Source: JBBDSJ01 sp040905025
GTDB lineage: Bacteria; Pseudomonadota; Gammaproteobacteria; Methylohalomonadales; Methylohalomonadaceae
Direction of reading: 5' to 3'
NCBI GenBank assembly: GCA_040905025.1
Contig: JBBDSJ010000064.1
Coordinates: forward strand, 1 to 6,960
Length of the DNA: 6,960 bases
Of the stretch, positions 1 to 5,871 are shown in pieces. How positions within the stretch are numbered: position 1 is the stretch's first letter; the number at the start of each line of letters is the position of its first letter. The notes beneath the pieces are model-generated. The model was given only the letters and a program-made list of their open reading frames with translations, did no database searches and was not told where the DNA came from. The position numbers and the translations under genes are program-made.

Positions 1-1717
1 AGGGATCAACATCATGGCGCACAAGAAAATGCAGCTGTGATTCTGTATGCGGGGCATTGAGCCTGACCGGCGCCGAAAAGCCGCGCAGTAATGATGCTGT
101 CAGTTCAGTGCTGTCAATGCCGGAAAAACGCACGCTCGTGGTGTCTTCACGCAGTTCAACAACCGCCTCAAAATCATCCTCGTAACGAACCTGCGCGGTT
201 GTCTCCATTTTCAAAGGCAGCGGCTTGCCTGCAGAATCGAGCAAACCCAGTCGCATGGGTATCAGCATCGGCTGTTTATCGTGCTGGCCCGGCGTGGCTG
301 GCAGCTGTTGTTTAAACGTCAGGGAATAAACTCCGTCAGCATAGTCTTCAGTCACGTCAATGATCGGCGTCCCAGCCTGACTGTACCAGAGCCGGAACTG
401 TTGCAGATCCCGGCCTGAGACCTGCTCAAATGTTGCAATAAAATCTTCAATCGTGACAGCCTGACCATCAAAGCGTTGCAGGTAGTCCCTGACTGCCTGA
501 CGAAATACAGCATCGCCGAGTAGTGTATGCATCATGCGGATCACTTCGGCGCCTTTTTCATAAACCGTTGCAGTATAGAAATTATTCATTTCTATATATG
601 ACTCCGGCCGGACCGGATGTGCCAGTGGTCCGGCATCTTCCGGAAACTGCACCCGCCGCAGTTGCCGAACACTACTGATGCGATTCACTGCGGCCATACC
701 CTGCTCGGCACTGAAAGATTGTTCGCGAAATACTGTCAGACTTTCTTTCAGACTGAGCTGAAACCAATCGCGCAATGTTACGCGATTGCCGGTCCAGTTA
801 TGAAAATATTCATGCCCGATAACATCACGAACATGCACATAGTCATCATCGGTTGCTGTTTCCGGATCCGCGAGAATAAAACGATCATTAAACAGATTAA
901 GGCCCTTGTTCTCCATCGCGCCCATATTAAAAGCCGCTACAGCCACAATCATATAAACATCCAGATCGTATTCAAGACCATAGGTTTGTTCATCCCAGGC
1001 CATCGCCGCCTTGAGTGATGTCAAGGCATGACCACAACGATGTTCATTGCCGTGATCGACATAAATCTGCAATGCTACCTTGCGCCCGGAAGCGGTCGTG
1101 TAATGATCTTCAACACAGGCCAGATCACCGGCCACCAGGGCAAACAGATAACAGGGCTTTGGGTAGGGATCATCCCAGCTGATCCAGTGCTGATCGCCCT
1201 GCTCACCCCGATCCACCGGATTGCCATTGGACAGCAAGACCGGATAGCGTTTTTTATCAGCGACAATAGTTGTGCGATAACTCGCCATGATGTCGGGACG
1301 ATCCATGAAGTATGTAATATGACGAAAACCCTCAGCTTCGCACTGGGTACAGAGAATATTGTCGGAACGGTACAAACCTTCAAGCGCAGTATTATTATCC
1401 GGATCGATCATGACCGTTGAATCGAGGCGGAACCGTTCCGGCACAGTTGCAATCAGCAACCCACCATCGACAAGTTCATAATCGGCTGCATCCAGTGCCG
1501 TACCATCAATGGCCAATGCCAGCAACTCCATGGCCTCGCCATCAAGCCGCAAGGCTTGCCCGGCGGGCCGTTCAGGATTACGTTCAATCTGCAACTGCGC
1601 ATCCACGCGGGTTGCGGTCGCGCCAATGGTGACTTTCAAATCAATGTGGCGAATAAAGTAATCCGGCGCAGTGAAATCCTTGCGATAGTGTGTTTGGGGT
1701 TGTACAGCAGCTGACAT
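1..1717 (-). CDS. pepN: Aminopeptidase N (M1 family zinc metallopeptidase), C-terminus beyond the left edge
   Basis: The protein removes N-terminal amino acids from peptides in the cytoplasm (peptide turnover). The reading frame runs open from ATG at 1717 to the left edge, giving 572 codons; E. coli PepN has about 870, so roughly the last third is missing. Visible motifs are CTQCEAEGFR (about residues 123-132), the exopeptidase motif GAMEN (266-270), the zinc site HEYFH (302-306, bases 800-814) with the third ligand Glu325 in SLKES, and the catalytic Tyr386 in VYEKGAE. The catalytic residues sit five positions later than in E. coli PepN. The N-terminal beta domain, catalytic domain and beta-sandwich domain are present, followed by the start of the helical C-terminal domain. 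GGAG at 1724-1727 lies 6 nt before the ATG, which supports this start. It is transcribed divergently from the next gene and is probably a housekeeping neighbour, not part of the lipid locus. Identification is near certain. Confidence 0.97.
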   Translation of the reverse strand, partial: MSAAVQPQTHYRKDFTAPDYFIRHIDLKVTIGATATRVDAQLQIERNPERPAGQALRLDGEAMELLALAIDGTALDAADYELVDGGLLIATVPERFRLDSTVMIDPDNNTALEGLYRSDNILCTQCEAEGFRHITYFMDRPDIMASYRTTIVADKKRYPVLLSNGNPVDRGEQGDQHWISWDDPYPKPCYLFALVAGDLACVEDHYTTASGRKVALQIYVDHGNEHRCGHALTSLKAAMAWDEQTYGLEYDLDVYMIVAVAAFNMGAMENKGLNLFNDRFILADPETATDDDYVHVRDVIGHEYFHNWTGNRVTLRDWFQLSLKESLTVFREQSFSAEQGMAAVNRISSVRQLRRVQFPEDAGPLAHPVRPESYIEMNNFYTATVYEKGAEVIRMMHTLLGDAVFRQAVRDYLQRFDGQAVTIEDFIATFEQVSGRDLQQFRLWYSQAGTPIIDVTEDYADGVYSLTFKQQLPATPGQHDKQPMLIPMRLGLLDSAGKPLPLKMETTAQVRYEDDFEAVVELREDTTSVRFSGIDSTELTASLLRGFSAPVRLNAPHTESQLHFLVRHDVDP

Positions 1718-1734
1718 GAATGACTCCGGTTTGC

Positions 1735-1766
1735 CCGGGCAGGCACAGCATGTGCTGTTTGCCCGG
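1735..1766. repeat. Imperfect inverted repeat in the pepN/reductase divergent promoter region
   Basis: The arms are CCGGGCA (1735-1741) and TGCCCGG (1760-1766), enclosing a second palindrome ACAGCA-TG-TGCTGT (1745-1758). The two stems are separated by 3 unpaired bases on the left and 1 on the right. The same stretch holds a direct repeat of TTTGCCCGG (1730-1738 and 1758-1766, 28 bp apart). On the pepN side it lies just downstream of a possible -10 box, so it could be an mRNA leader hairpin or a regulator binding site. It lacks a T tract, so an intrinsic terminator is unlikely. The repeat is seen directly; its role is not known. Confidence 0.6.
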
Positions 1767-1770
1767 AAAT

Positions 1771-1776
1771 ATTGTA
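1771..1776 (-). promoter_or_regulatory. Possible -10 box for pepN
   Basis: The minus strand reads TACAAT, five of six matches to the sigma-70 -10 consensus, about 55 nt before the pepN start. No good -35 is seen at 17-18 nt (TGAATA at 1795-1800 is a poor match). This is a tentative call based on one hexamer in an intergenic region that must contain a pepN promoter unless it lies further upstream. Confidence 0.3.
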
Positions 1777-1779
1777 CTC

Positions 1780-1808
1780 TTGGCGGTTTATGGTTATTCA
1801 GTTATTAA
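1780..1808 (+). promoter_or_regulatory. Possible sigma-70 promoter for the reductase-hpnA pair
   Basis: TTGGCG (1780-1785) and TATTAA (1803-1808) are separated by exactly 17 nt. Each matches the consensus at four of six positions. Transcription would start near 1815, leaving a leader of about 20 nt carrying the GGAG ribosome site at 1828-1831. It overlaps the region upstream of the divergent pepN -10, so the two promoters may interfere. The spacing is good but the hexamers are mediocre. Confidence 0.35.
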
Positions 1809-1836
1809 AGCTGACAAACACCTTGTTGGAGCATAC

Positions 1837-2853
1837 ATGCAAATCCACATAATCGGCGCTGGCGGCATTGGCATAGTTGTAACATGGGCGTTGTCAGAAG
1901 CTGGTCTTGATGTTGTTCTGGTGGAACAGCATGCCGCCAAGCTGGCAGCAGGTCAACGTGATGGTATCTCGGTCGCAGGCCGTGGCAGAAAAAAAATCCC
2001 CATGCTGGTATTTTCTGATTGGCAGCCTGTGTCTAACAGCATCGTACTGCTGTGTACCAAAACCTATGACAACCCTGAAATAATACAGCGTCTGCAAACA
2101 AGCAGTGCCGGTAATATTCAACTTATCCCGATACAAAACGGTTTTGATACTGCGCTTGATGCGCTGACTCATGCCGGCGAAGCCATCGCTTCGTTTGTTT
2201 CGGAATGCGAGCGCGACCAACCGCTGACCCGCATTACCCGGCCAGGTGATCTGCATATCGGCGCAAGACATACACTGACAGCCACTGAGCAGACCGCTTT
2301 TGACCAATGTCTGGACCTGTTGGTCCCCGCACTGGCCCAGGCCGATCTGTTCAGCGTAAAGCAGGTTCCTGATATCCGTCCCTACAAGGCTGCCAAGTTG
2401 ATGTACAACGCGGCAATTTCGCCACTGGCAGCAAGCGCCGGGGTCGACAATGCCGCGCTTTTATCCAATCCACAGGCAAAACGCTATTTCTTTGGCCTGT
2501 TGCAGGAAAATCATGCCATTTTGAAACAGGCGGGGGTGCCGCTCGCAAAAATCGGTCCGTTTCATCCGGATAATGTCGTCCGGATTCTGCGCACACCCGG
2601 TCTCGCCACTTTGCTCGGCCACTTCTTCAAACCCTCACTACATGGGACCTATTGCTCAATGGCACCTGATATAGGCACGGAACATACGGAAATCGATGCC
2701 TATAACGGCTATCTGGTCAAACTCGCGGGTAATTTCCCTTGCCCGTTGAATCGCGCCGCTGTGACACTGGTAAAACGCATGACCAGTGAACGACTGCAGC
2801 CGCATCCATGCCGATTGCAGACTTTTGCAGAATTGCTGGAGCTGGCCGCTTGA
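1837..2853 (+). CDS. Ketopantoate reductase (ApbA/PanE) family oxidoreductase
   Basis: The 338-residue protein belongs to the 2-dehydropantoate 2-reductase family, whose founder reduces ketopantoate to pantoate with NADPH in coenzyme A synthesis. It has the N-terminal dinucleotide-binding motif GAGGIG (7-12), TKTY (74-77) and QNG (100-102). In the C-terminal helical domain it has KLMYN (187-191), carrying the family's lysine and asparagine, and the acidic EHTEID-YNG block (282-291). The key family residues therefore look intact. The start was chosen at ATG 1837 because GGAG lies 5 nt upstream at 1828-1831 and the Rossmann fold begins at once; the frame stays open upstream to ATG 1720, but those 39 residues look non-coding. 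Its stop overlaps the TTG start of the hpnA-like gene, so the two are co-translated. Family membership is sure. Whether it is a true PanE or a relative with another substrate, as the lipid neighbours might suggest, is open. Confidence 0.9.
   Translation: MQIHIIGAGGIGIVVTWALSEAGLDVVLVEQHAAKLAAGQRDGISVAGRGRKKIPMLVFSDWQPVSNSIVLLCTKTYDNPEIIQRLQTSSAGNIQLIPIQNGFDTALDALTHAGEAIASFVSECERDQPLTRITRPGDLHIGARHTLTATEQTAFDQCLDLLVPALAQADLFSVKQVPDIRPYKAAKLMYNAAISPLAASAGVDNAALLSNPQAKRYFFGLLQENHAILKQAGVPLAKIGPFHPDNVVRILRTPGLATLLGHFFKPSLHGTYCSMAPDIGTEHTEIDAYNGYLVKLAGNFPCPLNRAAVTLVKRMTSERLQPHPCRLQTFAELLELAA
2838..2853 (+). promoter_or_regulatory. Ribosome site and TTGA stop/start overlap that fixes the hpnA start
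   Basis: GGAG at 2838-2841 lies 8 nt before TTG at 2850-2852, which overlaps the upstream TGA stop at 2851-2853. Starting there gives a protein that opens directly with the Rossmann strand (MNLVTGGAGFLG). The only upstream in-frame ATG, at 2808, would add 14 residues with no family resemblance and has no clear ribosome site. The overlap implies translational coupling by a terminating ribosome. Confidence 0.75.
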
Positions 2854-3848
2854 ATCTTGTCACCGGCGGCGCCGGCTTTCTCGGTTCTCATCTTGTTGCG
2901 CAGTTACTGGCGGCGGGTGAAGCGGTGCGCGTAGTCGAACGCCCGGGCAGCCGGGTCGATCATTTACCACTGGACAAGATTGATCTGGTTTATGCCGATA
3001 TTCGCGATCGTGCTGCCATGGACAAAGCGGTGCGTGACTGCCGGCACGTTTACCATCTGGCCGCGGATCCAAATCTTTGGCGCCAGGATGTACGTGAATT
3101 TGAAGCCGTTAATTTCCATGGCGCAATGAATGTTATCCATGCCGCGCTTGATGCCGGTGCCGAACGCATCCTGCATACCAGCACCGAGAGCATTATCACA
3201 TCAGCAGATTTTGCAGGTGGTCCGGTTGAAGAACGGCGCTTTCGTGAAACTGATATGCTCGGACCCTATTGTCTGAGTAAATTTCACGCCGAAGAAGCCG
3301 TCTGGAAACTCGCAGAAACCGGTGCGCCAATCATTCTTTTCTGTCCGACATTACCCATTGGCCCCGGCGATCGACTGCAAACCCCGCCTACACGGATGGC
3401 AGTCGCATTTTGTCGTGGTGAATTACCGGCCTATCTGGATTGCCGTTTCAATCTCGTTGACGCCCGCGATGCTGCCCGGGGAATGATCGCCGCCATGCAG
3501 CGTGGCCAGCCCGGCCGCCGTTATGTAGTGGGTGGGTATAATTGCCGTTTGATTGACTGGTTGACGTTACTTGGCAAACAAACCGGACGCCAGCCCCCGC
3601 GTTTTACTGTGCCCTATCTGGTCGCACTGACGGCTGCTTATGTCAGTGAATTCTGGGCGCGCCGTGTGTCTCACAAAATGCCAATGGCAACGGTTACCGG
3701 TGTCCGCCTGACCCGGCGTAACATGCATTTTGATCCGGACGCCAGTTTACGCGAACTTGGGATCACACCACGGCCACTGGAACAAACTGCCGCTGAAGCT
3801 GTGGCTTGGTATCGGGCACAAGGCTGGCTCGAACCCACAGACACATAA
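2850..3848 (+). CDS. hpnA: HpnA-like NAD-dependent epimerase/dehydratase (hopanoid-associated)
   Basis: This 332-residue protein is an extended short-chain dehydrogenase of the NAD-dependent epimerase/dehydratase family. It shows the nucleotide-binding TGGAGFLG (5-12), an acidic residue ending beta-2 (VVERPGS, 28-34), HLAAD (69-73), STES (111-114) and the catalytic YxxxK as YCLSK (140-144). Features recalling the hopanoid-associated sugar epimerase HpnA are the RPGS segment, LAADPNLW, and the C-terminal ELGITPRPLEQ...AVAWYRAQGW. The length is also as expected (about 330). The exact substrate of HpnA proteins is not well established; a nucleotide sugar or a side-chain sugar is presumed. It starts with a rare TTG overlapping the stop of the reductase gene and ends 24 nt from the convergent CDP-alcohol phosphatidyltransferase. 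The family call is firm; the HpnA subfamily is likely, given the squalene synthase nearby, but other SDR sugar or sterol-type dehydrogenases are possible. Confidence 0.8.
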   Translation: MNLVTGGAGFLGSHLVAQLLAAGEAVRVVERPGSRVDHLPLDKIDLVYADIRDRAAMDKAVRDCRHVYHLAADPNLWRQDVREFEAVNFHGAMNVIHAALDAGAERILHTSTESIITSADFAGGPVEERRFRETDMLGPYCLSKFHAEEAVWKLAETGAPIILFCPTLPIGPGDRLQTPPTRMAVAFCRGELPAYLDCRFNLVDARDAARGMIAAMQRGQPGRRYVVGGYNCRLIDWLTLLGKQTGRQPPRFTVPYLVALTAAYVSEFWARRVSHKMPMATVTGVRLTRRNMHFDPDASLRELGITPRPLEQTAAEAVAWYRAQGWLEPTDT

Positions 3849-3880
3849 ATAATAATCAAGCCGAAATAATAATCAAGCCG
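3847..3880. repeat. Perfect 17-bp tandem duplication at convergent gene ends
   Basis: The unit AAATAATAATCAAGCCG occurs twice without a mismatch or gap (3847-3863 and 3864-3880). The first copy begins inside the hpnA TAA stop (3846-3848). The second contains the TGA stop of the opposite-strand CDP-alcohol gene (3873-3875). A recent slippage or short tandem duplication would explain it; the two stops would be about 7 nt apart with a single copy. No hairpin with a T tract is seen here, so the convergent genes have no obvious intrinsic terminator. Confidence 0.9.
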
Positions 3881-4514
3881 AGGCTGTAGTCACTACACGA
3901 TAGCGCCAGAGTGAAAACAGCAAAAATAATGGCGCGCCGATCGCCGCTGCAATAATCAGCGGTAACAGACCATTTAGCCAGGCCACCGGGCCAATAACAA
4001 ACAAGGCATCATCAAAATCAAAACCATGCGGATAGTTGAATGCAACGCCGGGCTTGCTGCCAACATTGTGTAATAACATCACCACGATAAAAATACCGGC
4101 CACGGCCAGACCGGCGAGCAATCCCAGCCACGGTGCCCACATGCCCAATACACTGTCGCGCAAACCAACACCAATGCCTACAAAGGCAGCCACATTTGAA
4201 AACCCGTCACTGAACAGGTCATAACGGTGGCCGGCCTTGCTCATGCGCCCGCTTAATCGCGCCAGTTCACCATCAGCGCGATCGAGTAATGCTGAAAATA
4301 TGAATATTGCACCCCCTGCTGCCTGCCACAGATAAGCTCCATGCGCGAACGCCAGCGCGGCGGCGAGGCCCAGTAACAGCCGTAATGTAGTCAGATGATT
4401 CGGTGTTACAGGCGTATTGATTAAGGGCCGGATCATGGCGCGGGCAATACCATGCACCCAGGTTTGTGGTGGCGGGATTTGCGGTGAAGCCCCGGCCGAT
4501 TGTGCGTCGGACAT
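3873..4514 (-). CDS. CDP-alcohol phosphatidyltransferase family membrane enzyme
   Basis: These enzymes move a phosphoryl-alcohol or phosphatidyl group from a CDP-linked donor to an alcohol, making phospholipid head-group bonds at the membrane. The 213-residue protein has a perfect copy of the family signature D-x2-D-G-x2-A-R-x8-G-x3-D-x3-D: Asp78, Asp81, Gly82, Ala85, Arg86, Gly95, Asp99 and Asp103. Several hydrophobic segments follow the expected pattern (about 43-60, 63-77, 105-118, 127-149, 169-190 and 187-203). The start at ATG 4514 is preceded by GGAG (4520-4523) with 5 nt spacing. The frame stays open 72 codons further upstream, to 4730, but that part has no membrane character and would overlap the divergent gene's start. 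It faces hpnA tail to tail and the flippase-like gene head to head. The substrate cannot be read from the signature; phosphatidylglycerophosphate-, inositol- or other head-group synthases all share it. Confidence 0.9.
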   Translation of the reverse strand: MSDAQSAGASPQIPPPQTWVHGIARAMIRPLINTPVTPNHLTTLRLLLGLAAALAFAHGAYLWQAAGGAIFIFSALLDRADGELARLSGRMSKAGHRYDLFSDGFSNVAAFVGIGVGLRDSVLGMWAPWLGLLAGLAVAGIFIVVMLLHNVGSKPGVAFNYPHGFDFDDALFVIGPVAWLNGLLPLIIAAAIGAPLFLLFSLWRYRVVTTASA

Positions 4515-4539
4515 ATTGTCTCCGTGTTGGCTGGTATAA

Positions 4540-4560
4540 GCTGGCAGCTTCTGCGCCAGC
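4540..4560. repeat. Hairpin in the leader of the CDP-alcohol phosphatidyltransferase gene
   Basis: GCTGGCAG (4540-4547) pairs with CTGC plus CCAGC-type sequence (4551-4560), with a 3-nt loop and a 2-nt bulge on the right arm. On the minus strand it lies about 25 nt before the ATG at 4514 and just upstream of the GGAG ribosome site. It could shape the mRNA leader; no T tract follows, so it does not look like a terminator. Confidence 0.4.
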
Positions 4561-4714
4561 ACGACTGATTCGGCGGCTATATTACCGACTGCGGCGCTGA
4601 CATACACCCGGCATCTGGGCCCGGCTAATTTGGCAGGCTGTAGAGTGCATGCTAATCTCCGCGCCTCGCAGGCTCTGACGACCGGGAAACCAGCGCCGAC
4701 AGCAACCGGAATCA

Positions 4715-4722
4715 TATATAAA
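4715..4722 (+). promoter_or_regulatory. Possible -10 box close to the flippase-like gene start
   Basis: The run TATATAAA contains TATATA (4715-4720) and TATAAA (4717-4722), ending only 6-8 nt before the ATG at 4729. CCGACA at 4696-4701 matches a -35 at four positions but with a short 15-nt spacer. No strong Shine-Dalgarno lies before the ATG. If used, this promoter would give an almost leaderless mRNA. Confidence 0.3.
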
Positions 4723-4728
4723 GAAACC

Positions 4729-5733
4729 ATGAAACAGCTGCCTTATCTTGGTCTAGCGCTGGGCCTCTTTACCCTGTTGTTGTTGCTTGTCTGGCAAGGC
4801 CTCGAACCGGTATTGACGGTACTGATCAGCTCTGGCTGGAGCTTGCTCTGGCTGCCCTGGATCTGGTTGCCCGGATTTCTGCTTGGCGGGCTTGGCTGGT
4901 GGTATCTGTTCCCCGCAAATGCCCGGCCCGGCTGGCGGCCCATATTGCTCGCCAGCTGGCATGGCCATGCCGTGAACAACTTGTTACCTGTGGCCAGTGT
5001 CGGCGGTGAAGTAGTACGCGCGCGCGTGTTGCAACTCTGGGGATACGACGGGATTGACGCCAGCGCGTCCGTGATCGTTGATAAAACTATCCAGGCATTA
5101 TCACTGCTGCTATGGGGATTATGCGGTGTCGGCTTGCTAGCATTGCTCGCAGTCGATAACCGTCTGGCCGCCGCCGCGCTGGCCGGCTTTTTAATCCTGG
5201 GAATCAGCATCGCGGGTTTTGTTCTGGCGCAACGGGCCGGCATGCTCAGCCTGCTGACACGGCTTGCGGAACGCCTGATCACACATGAATTTGTCGGCAC
5301 GCTGAAAACCAATGCAGTGCAAGTGGATGCCGGCATCCATCAGACTTACCGGCGCCGGCGCAATCTGGCACGCGCGACTTTCTGGCGTACCCTGAGTCTG
5401 GTTCTGCAAACCACTGAGGTCTGGCTGGGCTGTTATCTGCTTGGCCACCCTGTGGGTATTGCCGAAGCCTTATTGCTGAAAAGCCTGACCGCCACCATCA
5501 GTGATATCGCTTTCATTATCCCGAATGGCTACGGCATTCAGGAAGGCGCCTTTATTGTCATCGGCTCACTGGTTGGCTTGTCGCCGGAGGTGAGTCTGGC
5601 CCTGGCTCTGGCTATCCGCTTGCGGGACGTGGTCATCGACCTGCCTGGCTTGTTGCACTGGCAAGGTATTGAAAGTCGGCAACTTATAAAACGCCAAAGC
5701 AATAACCAGAATAATAACAAGACCTTGCCCTGA
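4729..5733 (+). CDS. Flippase-like integral membrane protein, lysylphosphatidylglycerol synthase TM family (HpnL-like)
   Basis: This 334-residue polytopic membrane protein has only the membrane half of the lysylphosphatidylglycerol synthase (MprF) fold. There is no soluble aminoacyl-transfer domain, so it would not make lysyl-PG. Family hallmarks are NNLLPVASVGGEVVRA (83-98) and IIPNGYGIQEGAF (263-275). Hydrophobic segments lie at about 6-22, 28-60, 124-142, 146-167, 222-240, 257-283 and 285-297. A basic loop (YRRRRN, 207-212) probably faces the cytoplasm. A polar Asn/Gln-rich tail (about 321-331) ends the protein. HpnL of hopanoid clusters belongs to this family and other members are thought to move lipids, so lipid translocation is a reasonable inference. 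ATG 4729 was chosen over a TTG at 4630 because the first membrane segment follows at once; the ribosome site is weak (AAAGAAA). It is followed after 138 nt by squalene synthase on the same strand. Confidence 0.85.
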   Translation: MKQLPYLGLALGLFTLLLLLVWQGLEPVLTVLISSGWSLLWLPWIWLPGFLLGGLGWWYLFPANARPGWRPILLASWHGHAVNNLLPVASVGGEVVRARVLQLWGYDGIDASASVIVDKTIQALSLLLWGLCGVGLLALLAVDNRLAAAALAGFLILGISIAGFVLAQRAGMLSLLTRLAERLITHEFVGTLKTNAVQVDAGIHQTYRRRRNLARATFWRTLSLVLQTTEVWLGCYLLGHPVGIAEALLLKSLTATISDIAFIIPNGYGIQEGAFIVIGSLVGLSPEVSLALALAIRLRDVVIDLPGLLHWQGIESRQLIKRQSNNQNNNKTLP

Positions 5734-5771
5734 AACGCCTGACGGCAGCACCCGCATTACCGCCGGTTTCA
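5731..5771 (+). repeat. Weak stem-loop at the end of the flippase-like gene
   Basis: TGAAAC (5731-5736, beginning at the stop codon) pairs with GTTTCA (5766-5771), and CGGC (5743-5746) with GCCG (5762-5765), leaving a 6-nt bulge and a 15-nt loop. No T tract follows. It may slow decay or help factor-dependent termination, but it is not a standard intrinsic terminator. Confidence 0.3.
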
Positions 5772-5777
5772 ATAATT

Positions 5778-5818
5778 CCGGCAAAGCCGGCATAATTCAC
5801 AGGACAGAATATGCCGGC
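5778..5818. repeat. Two competing hairpins upstream of squalene synthase
   Basis: Hairpin one is CCGGC-AAA-GCCGG (5778-5790). Hairpin two uses the same GCCGG as its left arm: GCCGGCATAATTC (5786-5798) pairs with GAATATGCCGGC (5807-5818), 12 pairs with one bulged A and an 8-nt loop. They share 5786-5790, so in RNA only one can form at a time. There is no T tract after either. They lie 54 nt or more before the squalene synthase start and upstream of its putative -10 box, so they could equally be a DNA operator or the 3' end of the upstream transcript. Confidence 0.6.
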
Positions 5819-5857
5819 AACGCATTTACTACGCCTGCGCACCCGGCTACATATCGT

Positions 5858-5863
5858 TATAAT
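5858..5863 (+). promoter_or_regulatory. Perfect TATAAT -10 box 8 nt before the squalene synthase start
   Basis: TATAAT matches the sigma-70 -10 consensus at all six positions in otherwise GC-rich sequence. Transcription would begin at about 5870-5872, at the ATG itself, giving a leaderless or nearly leaderless mRNA; consistent with this, no Shine-Dalgarno is visible before the start. No good -35 lies at 17 nt (CTGCGC at 5835-5840). The match could be chance. Confidence 0.4.
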
Positions 5864-5871
5864 AAGTCCCC

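Larger units (their letters stand above)
4515..4728. other. Divergent intergenic region between the CDP-alcohol and flippase-like genes
   Basis: These 214 bp separate two start codons on opposite strands and must hold promoters both ways. I see no convincing gene: the open frames that cross it are upstream extensions of the two neighbours without their own ribosome sites. It contains a hairpin at 4540-4560 and an AT-rich box just before the 4729 start. No clear paired -35/-10 promoter for the minus-strand gene was found. Confidence 0.55.

Noticed and set aside
617..1420. Plus-strand open frames of about 130 codons opposite pepN
   Set aside because: They lie inside the pepN reading frame, show no recognisable motifs and have compositions expected of an antisense shadow.
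1720..1836. Extended N-terminus of the ketopantoate reductase from ATG 1720
   Set aside because: These 39 codons run through the inverted repeat and the putative promoters; ATG 1837 has GGAG 5 nt upstream and opens directly into the Rossmann fold.
3883..3900. Short palindrome TGTAGTCACTACA near the end of the CDP-alcohol gene as a terminator
   Set aside because: The centre leaves too small a loop for the full stem, the paired part is short and no T tract follows in either direction.
4515..4730. Upstream extension of the CDP-alcohol phosphatidyltransferase by 72 codons to a start at 4730
   Set aside because: The extra residues have no membrane or family character and would overlap the divergent gene's start, while ATG 4514 has a well-spaced GGAG.
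4743..5336. Minus-strand 197-codon open frame opposite the flippase-like gene
   Set aside because: It is rich in Ser, Pro and Ala with no membrane or domain pattern, and the plus-strand protein has clear family motifs over the same bases.
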